Below, one piece after another: positions 8,713-17,001 of a DNA stretch of 64,000 bases. The DNA lies in NCBI RefSeq assembly GCF_000379725.1, contig NZ_KB903663.1, positions 1-64,000 on the forward strand, written 5' to 3'. The DNA is from Cytophaga aurantiaca DSM 3654. GTDB lineage: Bacteria > Bacteroidota > Bacteroidia > Cytophagales > Cytophagaceae. Numbering within the stretch: the first letter of the stretch is position 1; each line of letters begins with the position of its first letter. The notes under the pieces were generated by a model. It was not told where the DNA came from, did no database searches, and was given only the letters and a program-made list of their open reading frames with translations. A program made the translations under genes and the position numbers.

Positions 8713-10125
8713 TTATTTGCTCATATATATCCGCACAACATTATTTTCAGAAACCCTTTTGGAATATTCTTGTCTAAGATTTTTAAAAAGTGGATCATCC
8801 TTTTTGATATTGCAATCGACATTCATGAACCAATCTTCAGTAACCACCGCATAGCGCCCTTCAGGCTCACCTTGGTGTTTTAATGCTCCAATTCTCTTAT
8901 ACTTTGTTTCATCGAATACATCACAGCCCCATAAGGTCATAAGCGGAATGGATGAATAATAAATCACATCTGCTTTCATGGTATCTATTTTAATATCTTC
9001 AGGAATTTTTTTCATTGCAGCAGTTTCAGGATCCTCAACAAATTCCTTAGAAAATTTCCATGCACTTTTATTACTTGTAAAAGGAAACATAACGAGACAA
9101 ACAATACAAAAAACTGTTACAATTTTTGCTTTATCAAATTTTTCCAGCAATTGGTTCAATAAATATAAAACCATCAATAAGCCTATTGGAACAATAGAAA
9201 TTAAAACTCTGCTCATTCCAAACGAGTGAAACAATCCGAATTTCCAGAAAACCACATGTGCCAGAAAAAAAGAAAAGAATGATCCGAGCAACAAAAATTC
9301 AATCGTATTCAATCCTTCTTTAAAATTATCGACCAAACGACTGACCAGAATCTTCATTAAAAGAAGCGTAGCTCCCCAAAATAAAATCGTAAACGGAATA
9401 CCCGTCATATAATAAAATTTACTAAAAAAATCCCCCCAGTTGCCTGAGCCATAATTATCAAAGCCATGATTCGCTGTATATGGATTGGTTGTAAATACCC
9501 AAAATATACTTTCGTATTGAAATATAAAACCTAAGACAGAAATGCATGCCAGTCCGGTCAGCATTAATAGCACATTTTTCCATTTATTCAACGCCAGCAA
9601 AAATACCGCAACAACTGTCATTGAAATAAATCCTTCACTTCTTACAAAAGGAAGAAATGAAATCGCTACAGCTGCCCAATGATAACGCTCAATAACGATT
9701 AAATATACCGTTGCGGTAAGCAGTAATGCATACAAAGGTTCTGTTAATCCGGAGTTTAGTGCTAAGGGGAAATTTGGAATGAAAAATAGCAAAAGCGCGC
9801 AATACGGAGAGATACTCCATTTTAATTGATGAATGATCTGAGCTACTAAACAACACGTTATTACTCCAGTAAGGGTATTAAAAAACGTGATACCCTTCCA
9901 GCCCAGTTGAGCAAAGGGTGAAGAAAGAATCGTAAAAACAGGTTTACCCCAATTATCAAATAACAACTGCGGGTGTTTCCATGAATAATGAGCAATAGCA
10001 TAATGCGTGATACTATCTCCATTATCATATGTATTGTCGATTACCAGCCACAATATAAAGCCAATAATAGATGCCGCACCTACAAATATTTTAGAGTCAA
10101 ATTTCCTATTTCCACTATTGTACAT
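8713..10125 (-). CDS. Polytopic membrane protein, GT39/ArnT-like
   Basis: 470-residue multi-helix membrane protein. After the first helix comes IDNTYDNGDSITHYAIAHY, and then WKHPQLLFDNWGKPVFT, the pattern seen in bacterial PMT/ArnT-like GT39 members with acidic residues in the first periplasmic loop. A soluble C-terminal tail of about 110 residues follows the last helix. It is convergent with the GT2/methyltransferase operon and may use the same lipid-linked sugar. The start MYNSGNRKFDSK gives a short cytoplasmic lead before helix 1. The donor and acceptor are not determined. Confidence 0.65.
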   Translation of the reverse strand: MYNSGNRKFDSKIFVGAASIIGFILWLVIDNTYDNGDSITHYAIAHYSWKHPQLLFDNWGKPVFTILSSPFAQLGWKGITFFNTLTGVITCCLVAQIIHQLKWSISPYCALLLFFIPNFPLALNSGLTEPLYALLLTATVYLIVIERYHWAAVAISFLPFVRSEGFISMTVVAVFLLALNKWKNVLLMLTGLACISVLGFIFQYESIFWVFTTNPYTANHGFDNYGSGNWGDFFSKFYYMTGIPFTILFWGATLLLMKILVSRLVDNFKEGLNTIEFLLLGSFFSFFLAHVVFWKFGLFHSFGMSRVLISIVPIGLLMVLYLLNQLLEKFDKAKIVTVFCIVCLVMFPFTSNKSAWKFSKEFVEDPETAAMKKIPEDIKIDTMKADVIYYSSIPLMTLWGCDVFDETKYKRIGALKHQGEPEGRYAVVTEDWFMNVDCNIKKDDPLFKNLRQEYSKRVSENNVVRIYMSK

Positions 10126-10188
10126 CTTAAAAAAGATTTTTTTAAATTTAAATATTATTTATGCGAATTCATATTTAAGTTTAGTGCA

Positions 10189-11601
10189 ATGAAACATATT
10201 TTAACTCTTGCAATTGCTTTAACAGCAGGATTTATAGGTGCATTCCTATTTCAATCCACGCAGCCATCTGAAAATATAATTTCCGATGCTCCAAGCTATT
10301 CTACTCATCCGGTAGCCTACACTCCATCGCTTGTTAATACAGCTACGATGGATTTTACTGCTGCATCTGCAATCAGTACTCCAAGCGTTGTGTACATTAC
10401 TACTGTATCTGCCAACCAAAACTCCAACAACTGGTTTGATTGGTATTTTAATGGGAATGGAAATAACTTTGTTGCAGGTTCTGGATCCGGTGTTATCTTT
10501 TCACATGACGGCTATATTATCACAAACAATCATGTGATTCAACGCGCAGAGAAAATTGAAGTCGTACATAATAAAACCACTTATCAGGCTAAAATAATCG
10601 GAACTGATCCTTCATCGGATTTAGCGGTATTAAAAATTGAAGCAGAAAATTTACCCGCAATCACATTAGGCAATTCCTCTTTGGTTAAGATCGGTGAATG
10701 GGTATTAGCCGTTGGCAACCCCTTCAACTTAACATCTACCGTTACAGCAGGTATTGTATCTGCAAAGGGCCGCAACATAAATGTAGTAAACAGCCGTTTC
10801 CCGATTGAATCATTTATTCAAACAGATGCAGCGATAAACCCTGGCAATTCAGGCGGTGCGCTGGTTAATACCAAGGGCGAACTTATTGGTATCAATACGG
10901 CAATTTTATCACAGACCGGAAGCTATACAGGATATGGTTTTTCTGTACCTGTTGATATTGTAAAAAAAGTTGTATCCGATTTGATCAAATATGGCGTTGT
11001 TCAAAAAGCATTTATCGGAGTTGAAGTAAATGAAATAAATTCATCTATTGCCAAACAGCTTGATCTATCTAGCCTTGACGGCACCTATGTAACCTATTTG
11101 CAAAAAGACGGAGCAGCAGAAAAAGCTGGTTTATTAAAAAATGATATCCTTCTGAAACTAGATGAAAAAATAATCGAATCAAGAAGCGATTTTGATGAAT
11201 ACATTGCTTATAAATCTCCGGGAGATAAAATAAAGATCGCATATAAACGCAATAACACTTTAAAGGAAACATATGTTACTCTTACAAATGAAGAAGGAAC
11301 AAATGGCATTGTAAAACGTGAGCTATTCTCTTCTACAACCTTAGGTGCCGACTTCAGCACGATTCCTAAAGTTGAAAAAGATAAAATGGGATTGCAAAAT
11401 GGTGTACGTATAGTAAATGTAAGAAACGGTCTTATAAGCAGACTTGGTCTGCAGGAAGGCTTTATCATTACAGCAATTAACAGAGCGCCGGTAAGCGACC
11501 CAAATGAAGTCATTCGCATTCTTGAAAACATTCGTGGGCAGGTTATTATTGAAGGCATTGCCAGCAACGGAGCACGAAGCTTTTATCAATATTATTTTTA
11601 A
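10189..11601 (+). CDS. degP: HtrA/DegP-like serine protease with two PDZ domains
   Basis: Periplasmic quality-control protease and chaperone. An N-terminal signal or anchor (MKHILTLAIALTAGFIGAFL) precedes a trypsin-like domain with the complete triad: H115 (ITNNHVI), D144 (SSDLAVL) and S221 (NPGNSGGA). Two PDZ domains follow (about residues 275-365 and 385-465). The frame is open upstream to a GTG at 9988, but that part is antisense to the neighbouring gene and has no signal-peptide logic, so the ATG at 10189 is the start (470 residues). A small exported protein follows after 29 bases. Stress induction is usual for the family but no specific site was found. Confidence 0.94.
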   Translation: MKHILTLAIALTAGFIGAFLFQSTQPSENIISDAPSYSTHPVAYTPSLVNTATMDFTAASAISTPSVVYITTVSANQNSNNWFDWYFNGNGNNFVAGSGSGVIFSHDGYIITNNHVIQRAEKIEVVHNKTTYQAKIIGTDPSSDLAVLKIEAENLPAITLGNSSLVKIGEWVLAVGNPFNLTSTVTAGIVSAKGRNINVVNSRFPIESFIQTDAAINPGNSGGALVNTKGELIGINTAILSQTGSYTGYGFSVPVDIVKKVVSDLIKYGVVQKAFIGVEVNEINSSIAKQLDLSSLDGTYVTYLQKDGAAEKAGLLKNDILLKLDEKIIESRSDFDEYIAYKSPGDKIKIAYKRNNTLKETYVTLTNEEGTNGIVKRELFSSTTLGADFSTIPKVEKDKMGLQNGVRIVNVRNGLISRLGLQEGFIITAINRAPVSDPNEVIRILENIRGQVIIEGIASNGARSFYQYYF

Positions 11602-11630
11602 ATTAAAAATTAACCTAAACTTTTATTCCA

Positions 11631-12014
11631 ATGAAAAGAAAAATTGTATTGTTCACTTTATTAACGGGCGTTCTAGCATTAATGAGCTTCACGCACACAG
11701 ACTTTCAAAAAACACTTGTTGGAAAATGGGAATTGCAAACAATTGAAAGCAACGGCAAACCTCCTATGAGTACAAAAGAAATATTAGGAGATATGTTCTT
11801 AGAATTTAAAAGTGATTTTACCTACATCGAAAGTACTGGTGGACCTGACACTAAAAAAGGAACGTGGAAGATTACAGATGGTGTGTACCTTCAAATGAAA
11901 CGGGATAATCAGGCAGACTTTCAAGAAAAAGAAAAATTAAAAGAAATTTCACCAGACAAAATCGAATTGACACATTCAAACAAATCGAAATTTGTTTTTG
12001 CTCGTGTAAAATAA
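11631..12014 (+). CDS. Small exported lipocalin-like protein
   Basis: 127 residues with a signal peptide (MKRKIVLFTLLTGVLALMSFTH). The mature part has VGKWELQTIES near its start and alternating beta-rich segments ending KSKFVFARVK. GKW followed by a beta-barrel-like series is typical of the small lipocalin-like proteins frequent in Bacteroidetes, whose functions are largely unknown. It lies 29 bases downstream of the HtrA gene on the same strand and is followed by a strong hairpin, so it may be co-transcribed with the protease. Confidence 0.7.
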   Translation: MKRKIVLFTLLTGVLALMSFTHTDFQKTLVGKWELQTIESNGKPPMSTKEILGDMFLEFKSDFTYIESTGGPDTKKGTWKITDGVYLQMKRDNQADFQEKEKLKEISPDKIELTHSNKSKFVFARVK

Positions 12015-12033
12015 CTTTTACCAAACTTCTGTT

Positions 12034-12080
12034 AAAAAGAAAGAGTGATGTTATTATATTAAGCATCACTCTTTCTTTTT
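12034..12080. terminator. Bidirectional terminator, 17-base arms
   Basis: Arms 12034-12050 and 12064-12080 are perfect inverted copies (AAAAAGAAAGAGTGATG and its complement) around a 13-base loop. Located between the convergent lipocalin-like gene and dnaA, it can serve both strands. Confidence 0.85.
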
Positions 12081-12087
12081 AGGGCAT

Positions 12088-12117
12088 AAAAAAACCGGCA
12101 TGGCGTCCGGTTTTTTT
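12088..12117. terminator. Second terminator before dnaA end
   Basis: Seven A plus CCGG at 12088-12098 pair with CCGG plus seven T at 12107-12117, with a short imperfect inner stem. The left flank is CAT followed by the A-tract, as in several other terminators of this window. It lies 33 bases past the dnaA stop and mainly ends dnaA transcription. Confidence 0.75.
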
Positions 12118-12149
12118 CAATTAGAGGATTTATCTCTGACAATTTAAAA

Positions 12150-13565
12150 TTAAGCCGATTTGATTTTTATTTTTTTAATCAAATCCTGCATCGTTGCTCT
12201 GAATTTTTTATCTGTATCCATCAAATCACTTACAGAAGTCAATGCATGAATAACTGTACTGTGATCGCGGCCACCGAAATGATTTCCGATAGATTTCAGT
12301 GACATGTTTGTATATTCTTTTGCAAAATACATTGCAACCTGACGAGCGATAACGATTTCTCTTTTACGAGTTTTATCTTTCATCTGCTCAATGGTTACTG
12401 CAAAATATTCTGAAACGAATTTCTGGATATAGTCAATGTTTACTTCTGTCTCAACATTCTGAACAATATTCTGAATGATCTGTTTTGCAAGCTCTAAGTC
12501 AATCTGACGGCCGCTTAACGTGTGTTGTGCAATCAATGAGTTCACTACACCTTCAAGGTCACGCATGTTTGTATCAACACTGTATGCCAAGTAATCAATC
12601 ACATCTGGAGCAATTTCAATTCCTTCAAATTGCATCTTTTTACAAATGATCGCATTACGTGTTTCATAATCCGGCACTTGAAGATCCGCACTCAAACCCC
12701 ATTTGAAACGAGACAATAAACGCTCCTGTAAGCCTTTAATATCTTTCGGTGCGCAATCACTTGTAATAATGATTTGCTTACCTGATTGGTGCAAATGGTT
12801 GAAGATATGGAAGAATATTTCCTGTGTCTTTTCTTTACCTGAAAGAAACTGAACGTCGTCTAAGATCAATACATCTAAGCCCAGAAATTGATTTGTAAAC
12901 TCCTGAGACATGTTGTTTTTCATTGATTCAATGAATTGGCTCAAGAAACGCTCAGAAGGCATATATAATACCTTTTTATCTGCATGGTTTTTCTTGATCT
13001 GATTACCAATTGCCTGAACTAAGTGTGTCTTACCTAAACCCACATTTCCGTATACCAAAAGAGGGTTAAAAGACGTAACACCAGGCTTATTTGCAACTGC
13101 CAAACCAGCAGAGCGAGCGAGCTTGTTGCAATCTCCTTCTATAAATGTATCAAAACTATAATTTGCATTTAGTTGAGAGTCTAATGGTTGAGCTACAGAA
13201 AGCGATTCTGCCTTAGAATCTTTAGAAACTCCCGGGTTAACTGTTCTTGAAATAATACTGCCTTTATGTAAGATTGGTCCTGAAGATTTACGATTTAAAT
13301 CACTTTTATCCACCAAAATCTGATATTCAAGTCTTCCTTCAGCACCTAATTGTTCGTCAATAGCTTTTCTTAACACATGTACATAATGCTCTTCCAACCA
13401 TTCGTAAAAAAACTGACTTGGAACCTGTATTGTTAAGACATTATTAACTAACATCAAAGGCTCAACGGGCTCAAACCATGTTTTAAAACTTTGGTCTCCA
13501 ACACATTGTCTGATATACTCCAAACAACTGTTCCAAACTGACTTACAGTCTCTTACATCAATCAT
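12150..13565 (-). CDS. dnaA: Chromosomal replication initiator DnaA
   Basis: AAA+ initiator that binds origin boxes and opens the duplex. Domain I is at residues 1-80 (the FKTWFEP segment is typical), followed by a variable linker, then the ATPase with Walker A GNVGLGKT (173-180) and Walker B VLILDDVQFL. The C-terminal box-binding domain carries GGRDHSTVIHAL. It is full length at 471 residues. No dnaN, recF, gyrB or rpmH lies next to it, unlike the classical arrangement. The 441-base AT-rich gap upstream may hold its promoter and possibly an origin. Confidence 0.98.
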   Translation of the reverse strand: MIDVRDCKSVWNSCLEYIRQCVGDQSFKTWFEPVEPLMLVNNVLTIQVPSQFFYEWLEEHYVHVLRKAIDEQLGAEGRLEYQILVDKSDLNRKSSGPILHKGSIISRTVNPGVSKDSKAESLSVAQPLDSQLNANYSFDTFIEGDCNKLARSAGLAVANKPGVTSFNPLLVYGNVGLGKTHLVQAIGNQIKKNHADKKVLYMPSERFLSQFIESMKNNMSQEFTNQFLGLDVLILDDVQFLSGKEKTQEIFFHIFNHLHQSGKQIIITSDCAPKDIKGLQERLLSRFKWGLSADLQVPDYETRNAIICKKMQFEGIEIAPDVIDYLAYSVDTNMRDLEGVVNSLIAQHTLSGRQIDLELAKQIIQNIVQNVETEVNIDYIQKFVSEYFAVTIEQMKDKTRKREIVIARQVAMYFAKEYTNMSLKSIGNHFGGRDHSTVIHALTSVSDLMDTDKKFRATMQDLIKKIKIKSA

Positions 13566-14006
13566 ATCCTAAGGGTGTTTAAAAATTCTAATCCCACTTT
13601 TTTGAGGGGATGACAAAGATGTGAAAAAATATTTTAGTAAAAAATTACTGTTATCACTTGACTTTTTCACTAGTCAGAGCACCACTAATTTAACAATTTC
13701 GAAACATTAAAATTCTTTAAATAATAATAAATATTCTTTTTATTATCCAGCAATTTAACATATGTTAATAACTATGTTATCAATTATTATTTAAGTGCAC
13801 AACAAAATTCAGGTATGTAATAATAGCTATTGACAATATGAGATTTTTATGAACGACTGTGGAAAAGTACAATTTATAGAATTAAATCTGAGCAAAATTC
13901 AGTTCTTTATATAGAAATCTTTCTTAACTCTATCAAATTAGTATATAATTAATAATTGAGATCCCAAATTCAGTTTAATCACCTTATATTTTTACTATTT
14001 TTTAGT
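13566..14006. other. AT-rich gap upstream of dnaA; candidate origin or autoregulatory region
   Basis: 441 bases without a gene. The stretch is strongly AT-rich (for example 13717-13740). DnaA-box-like nonamers are TTTTCCACA on the minus strand at 13858-13866 (one difference from TTATCCACA) and TTATCCAGC at 13743-13751 (two differences). A CATCTTTG on the minus strand at 13614-13621, one base off TAnnTTTG, could be the dnaA -7 box. Two imperfect boxes are too few to prove an origin, because DnaA also regulates its own gene through such sites. No ORF of note and no tRNA was seen. Confidence 0.35.
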
Positions 14007-15245
14007 CTACTTAACCGTCATTTTTCCAAAGAGCAAAGAACTATCTCCGTAACTCAAAAATCGGTAATTGTTTGCCAAGGCTGAATCATATATTTTTTTC
14101 ATCGGATCGACACCTATAAAAGAAGCGACCAAACAAAGCAAGGTACTTTTAGGTTGATGAAAATTCGTTATCAATGCTTTACATACTTTAAACTCATATC
14201 CGGGTTTAATAAGCAAAGAAGTTCTTGCAGAAAAAACGTTAGCGTTTCTTTTAGATATGAATGCAAGTAAATTTTCCATAGAATCCTTTAACGGCAAAGG
14301 ATTCAAGGAATATGCATCCCATTGCTGAAGTTCAGGAAGTACGTCCGATCCTTCACTCAAATCATTTGTTAGCTTACAACCCAGCCAATACAGGCTCTCT
14401 AAGGTACGCATGGACGTGGTCCCAACAGGCACAATAAATTTATTATTATCATCTGCACACAAACATTCAATAATTTCTTTTGAAACTGTTATGTATTCGC
14501 TATGCATCGAATGATCTTTAAGAGAATCTGTTTTAACAGGCTTAAAAGTCCCCGCTCCTACATGCAGCGTAACTTCTCTGCATTCAATACCTTTTGATTT
14601 TAAGCTTTCAAAAACCTGTTCTGTAAAATGCAGGCCCGCTGTTGGTGCAGCCACCGACCCTTCATGCTTGGCATATATAGTCTGATAGCGTAGTTTATCG
14701 TTCTCTTCTGTTTTCCTCTTCATATAAGGAGGCAAAGGCAAATCTCCTAATAAAGAAAATATTTCTGAAAAGGTTATGTGTGTTAAATTCCAGGAAAATT
14801 CAATGATATAATAATCGTCTTTTTTATCCAGTTGCTTCGCATGAAATATTAATGCATCCCCTGATGGCAACATTACATTGCGCTCCAACACTGGTTGTTT
14901 CCAGCGTTTTGCATTTCCAACAAAACATTTCCATACCACAGGTCCCTTAGCACTCATACTTTCAGCGGGCCCGCCTTCATTTGGCTCAAGACTGAATATT
15001 TCAACTGCTGCACCTGTGGAGGTTTGAAACAAAAAACGAGCTTGCACCACACGGGTATTATTAAATACCAATAAGGAATTTGAAGGCAAGTGATCTGTTA
15101 TAGAAGTAAATAAATCATCAACGATTTTTTCGTTCTTATATACCAATAAGTTCGATTGATCTCTTATTGCTAAGGGATATTCAGCAATACGTTCAAGCGG
15201 TAAGTCGTAATTATATGTTTCTATATTATCTGTATCAATCTTCAT
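14007..15245 (-). CDS. Long QueA-like protein (second S-adenosylmethionine:tRNA ribosyltransferase-isomerase homologue)
   Basis: Homologue of QueA, which transfers and isomerises the ribosyl part of SAM onto preQ1-modified tRNA to form epoxyqueuosine. It shares the family blocks [57 protein letters not shown] and the NFHQPKSTLL end. It is about 412 residues against 348 for the canonical copy at 54574, the extra length being insertions in the first half and around residues 285-330. The frame is open to an ATG at 15260, overlapping the pirin gene, and the ATG at 15245 leaves a 4-base gap, so I prefer it. A separate or relaxed function is possible. Confidence 0.82.
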   Translation of the reverse strand: MKIDTDNIETYNYDLPLERIAEYPLAIRDQSNLLVYKNEKIVDDLFTSITDHLPSNSLLVFNNTRVVQARFLFQTSTGAAVEIFSLEPNEGGPAESMSAKGPVVWKCFVGNAKRWKQPVLERNVMLPSGDALIFHAKQLDKKDDYYIIEFSWNLTHITFSEIFSLLGDLPLPPYMKRKTEENDKLRYQTIYAKHEGSVAAPTAGLHFTEQVFESLKSKGIECREVTLHVGAGTFKPVKTDSLKDHSMHSEYITVSKEIIECLCADDNNKFIVPVGTTSMRTLESLYWLGCKLTNDLSEGSDVLPELQQWDAYSLNPLPLKDSMENLLAFISKRNANVFSARTSLLIKPGYEFKVCKALITNFHQPKSTLLCLVASFIGVDPMKKIYDSALANNYRFLSYGDSSLLFGKMTVK

Positions 15246-15249
15246 ATTC

Positions 15250-16047
15250 TTAATAAACATAAGGCCCTCGTTGCTTGATAGGTTGATTCAGTGGTTTAGC
15301 GCTCAAGTATACAAAGCGGGCATTTGTGCCACCTATAATTGTATATGTTATGCCTGATTCTAAAAAATAAAATTGACCGGCAATCATTCCTGCATTTTTT
15401 ATTTGAATAAATCCTTCGATCACATATACAAATGAAGTATATCCTGCTATTGGAGAAAAAATAATAGAGTCGCTTTTTAACTGTACATCCAGATAAGATA
15501 AATCGCAACCACAGTTCACGGTAAGCGAAGAACCTTTCCCTGCAATCGTGCGCACAATGCGTGTACTATCTTGTGTTGATTGAATTGGAAGAATATCTAT
15601 CAGTTGGTAAGTTGCTTGTGTTTGCTTAACAGCCGTTGGAATATTCAGCCATAACTGCAATCCTTTATTGGCATTTGTTGTACCGGGCATTTCAGAATGA
15701 ACCAATCCCTTTCCTGCAGTAAACCGCTGTGCCTGTCCGGCAATAATTGTATCGTTGTTACCAATATTGTCTTTATGTACAAAGCCACCTGCAATCATAT
15801 AGGTGATTGCTTCAAAACCTTTGTGCTGATGAGCAGGAAAACCTGCAGGAGGTGATACATTAAAATCATCTAATAAAATAAATGGATCTGCGTGTTTGAA
15901 TGACGTACCAGGAAACAACCGCAATACTTCCGCCCCTTCCCCATCCATAGCTTCTGTTGCAGTATATACGCGACCAGTCTGTTGAGCCAACACAGACGTG
16001 CTCAATACAAATGACATTAATAATGTATAAACAATTATAAGCTTCAT
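15250..16047 (-). CDS. Pirin-family cupin protein with signal peptide
   Basis: 265 residues. The pirin N-domain has FKHADPFILLDDF, PAGFPAHQHKGFEAITYMI and GKGLVHSEMP, which together supply the His/Glu metal ligands of the cupin. Members are nuclear or cytoplasmic proteins, some with quercetinase activity. Here a clear export signal, MKLIIVYTLLMSFVLSTSVLAQ, precedes the domain, so this copy should act in the periplasm or outside, which is uncommon. The end runs directly into the QueA-like gene. The upstream gap to fabI contains fabI's own terminator, so it has a separate promoter. The substrate is unknown. Confidence 0.85.
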   Translation of the reverse strand: MKLIIVYTLLMSFVLSTSVLAQQTGRVYTATEAMDGEGAEVLRLFPGTSFKHADPFILLDDFNVSPPAGFPAHQHKGFEAITYMIAGGFVHKDNIGNNDTIIAGQAQRFTAGKGLVHSEMPGTTNANKGLQLWLNIPTAVKQTQATYQLIDILPIQSTQDSTRIVRTIAGKGSSLTVNCGCDLSYLDVQLKSDSIIFSPIAGYTSFVYVIEGFIQIKNAGMIAGQFYFLESGITYTIIGGTNARFVYLSAKPLNQPIKQRGPYVY

Positions 16048-16081
16048 AAATCTATTTTAGCAACAATCCAATTTAAACACA

Positions 16082-16115
16082 AAAGCCACCCATATAATTC
16101 ATGGATGGCTTCTTA
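16082..16115 (-). terminator. Terminator after fabI
   Basis: Inverted repeat AAGCCACCCAT / ATGGATGGCTT with one mismatch around a short AT loop, followed on the minus strand by a T-rich run. It lies 16 bases past the fabI stop. Confidence 0.6.
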
Positions 16116-16130
16116 ATTTATTTTGTATAC

Positions 16131-16955
16131 TTATTCCTTCGTTCGCTCTTCGAATATCTGCATAATTTCCGGAGTCATGCCTGTTGACGAAAAGCCTCCA
16201 TCATGCATCAAATTTTGCATGGTGATCTTGCGGGTAAGATCTGAGAACATCACAATCGTATAATCTGCACATTCATCTGCGCTTGCATTACCTAATGGAG
16301 ACATCAGATCTGCAAAATCATAAAATGCTCCGAATCCGGAAATGCCTTTCCCAGCTGTAGTTTTTGTTGGTGATTGTGAAATCGTATTCACGCGAACTTT
16401 TTTTAATTTCGCAAAACGTGCTCCATAACCTCTTGCAATGGATTCAAGAGTAGACTTCGCATCAGCCATATCTGTATAATCCGGAAATGTACGCTGTGCT
16501 GCAACATAGGTTAATGCAATGATAGAACCATATTCATTCATTGCATCTTTTTTCTCTGCAACATGCATGATCTTATGAAACGACAATGCCGAAACATCCA
16601 ACGTTTTCAAAAACCAATCGTAATTCAGTTCACCATATTCTTTCCCTTTTCGAATATTCGGACTCATACCGATTGAATGCAAAATAAAATCAATTTTGCC
16701 TCCTAATATTTCAATAGACTTATCAAACAAATTATCCAATTCTTCAATGGATGTAGCATCTGCTGGTATAACCGTTGCCCCACATGTTGAAGCCAATTTA
16801 TTGATCTCCCCCATACGCATTGCTATGGGTGCATTTGTCAATGTAAAAATAGCACCTTCTGCATGTGCCCGTTCTGCTACTTTCCAGGCAATTGAGTTTT
16901 CATCCAATGCTCCGAAAATAATTCCTCTTTTACCTTTCAACAAATTATAAGCCAT
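16131..16955 (-). CDS. fabI: Enoyl-[acyl-carrier-protein] reductase (NADH) FabI
   Basis: Last step of each fatty-acid elongation round: reduces trans-2-enoyl-ACP using NADH. It is a short-chain dehydrogenase fold with the FabI-type start GKRGIIFGALDENSIAW instead of GxxxGxG, the ADATS and LHSIGMSP segments, and the catalytic pair in YTDMADAK (Tyr, six residues, Lys). It has 274 residues, the normal length. It lies 46 bases after recN and may be read through from that block, but it ends at its own terminator at 16082-16115. Alternative enoyl reductases (FabK, FabV) are not present in the window. Confidence 0.95.
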   Translation of the reverse strand: MAYNLLKGKRGIIFGALDENSIAWKVAERAHAEGAIFTLTNAPIAMRMGEINKLASTCGATVIPADATSIEELDNLFDKSIEILGGKIDFILHSIGMSPNIRKGKEYGELNYDWFLKTLDVSALSFHKIMHVAEKKDAMNEYGSIIALTYVAAQRTFPDYTDMADAKSTLESIARGYGARFAKLKKVRVNTISQSPTKTTAGKGISGFGAFYDFADLMSPLGNASADECADYTIVMFSDLTRKITMQNLMHDGGFSSTGMTPEIMQIFEERTKE

Positions 16956-17001
16956 TCTTGTATTTTTTTATTGCTAATTCTATTCTGATAAAACAAAAAA
17001 A

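Noticed and set aside
9988-10188. In-frame GTG extension of the HtrA gene
   Set aside because: It lies antisense to the GT39-like gene, removes the signal peptide from the N-terminus and has no homologous content; the ATG at 10189 is better.
11208-11567. 119-residue minus-strand frame antisense to HtrA
   Set aside because: The plus-strand frame has the full PDZ domain here; this is a shadow frame.
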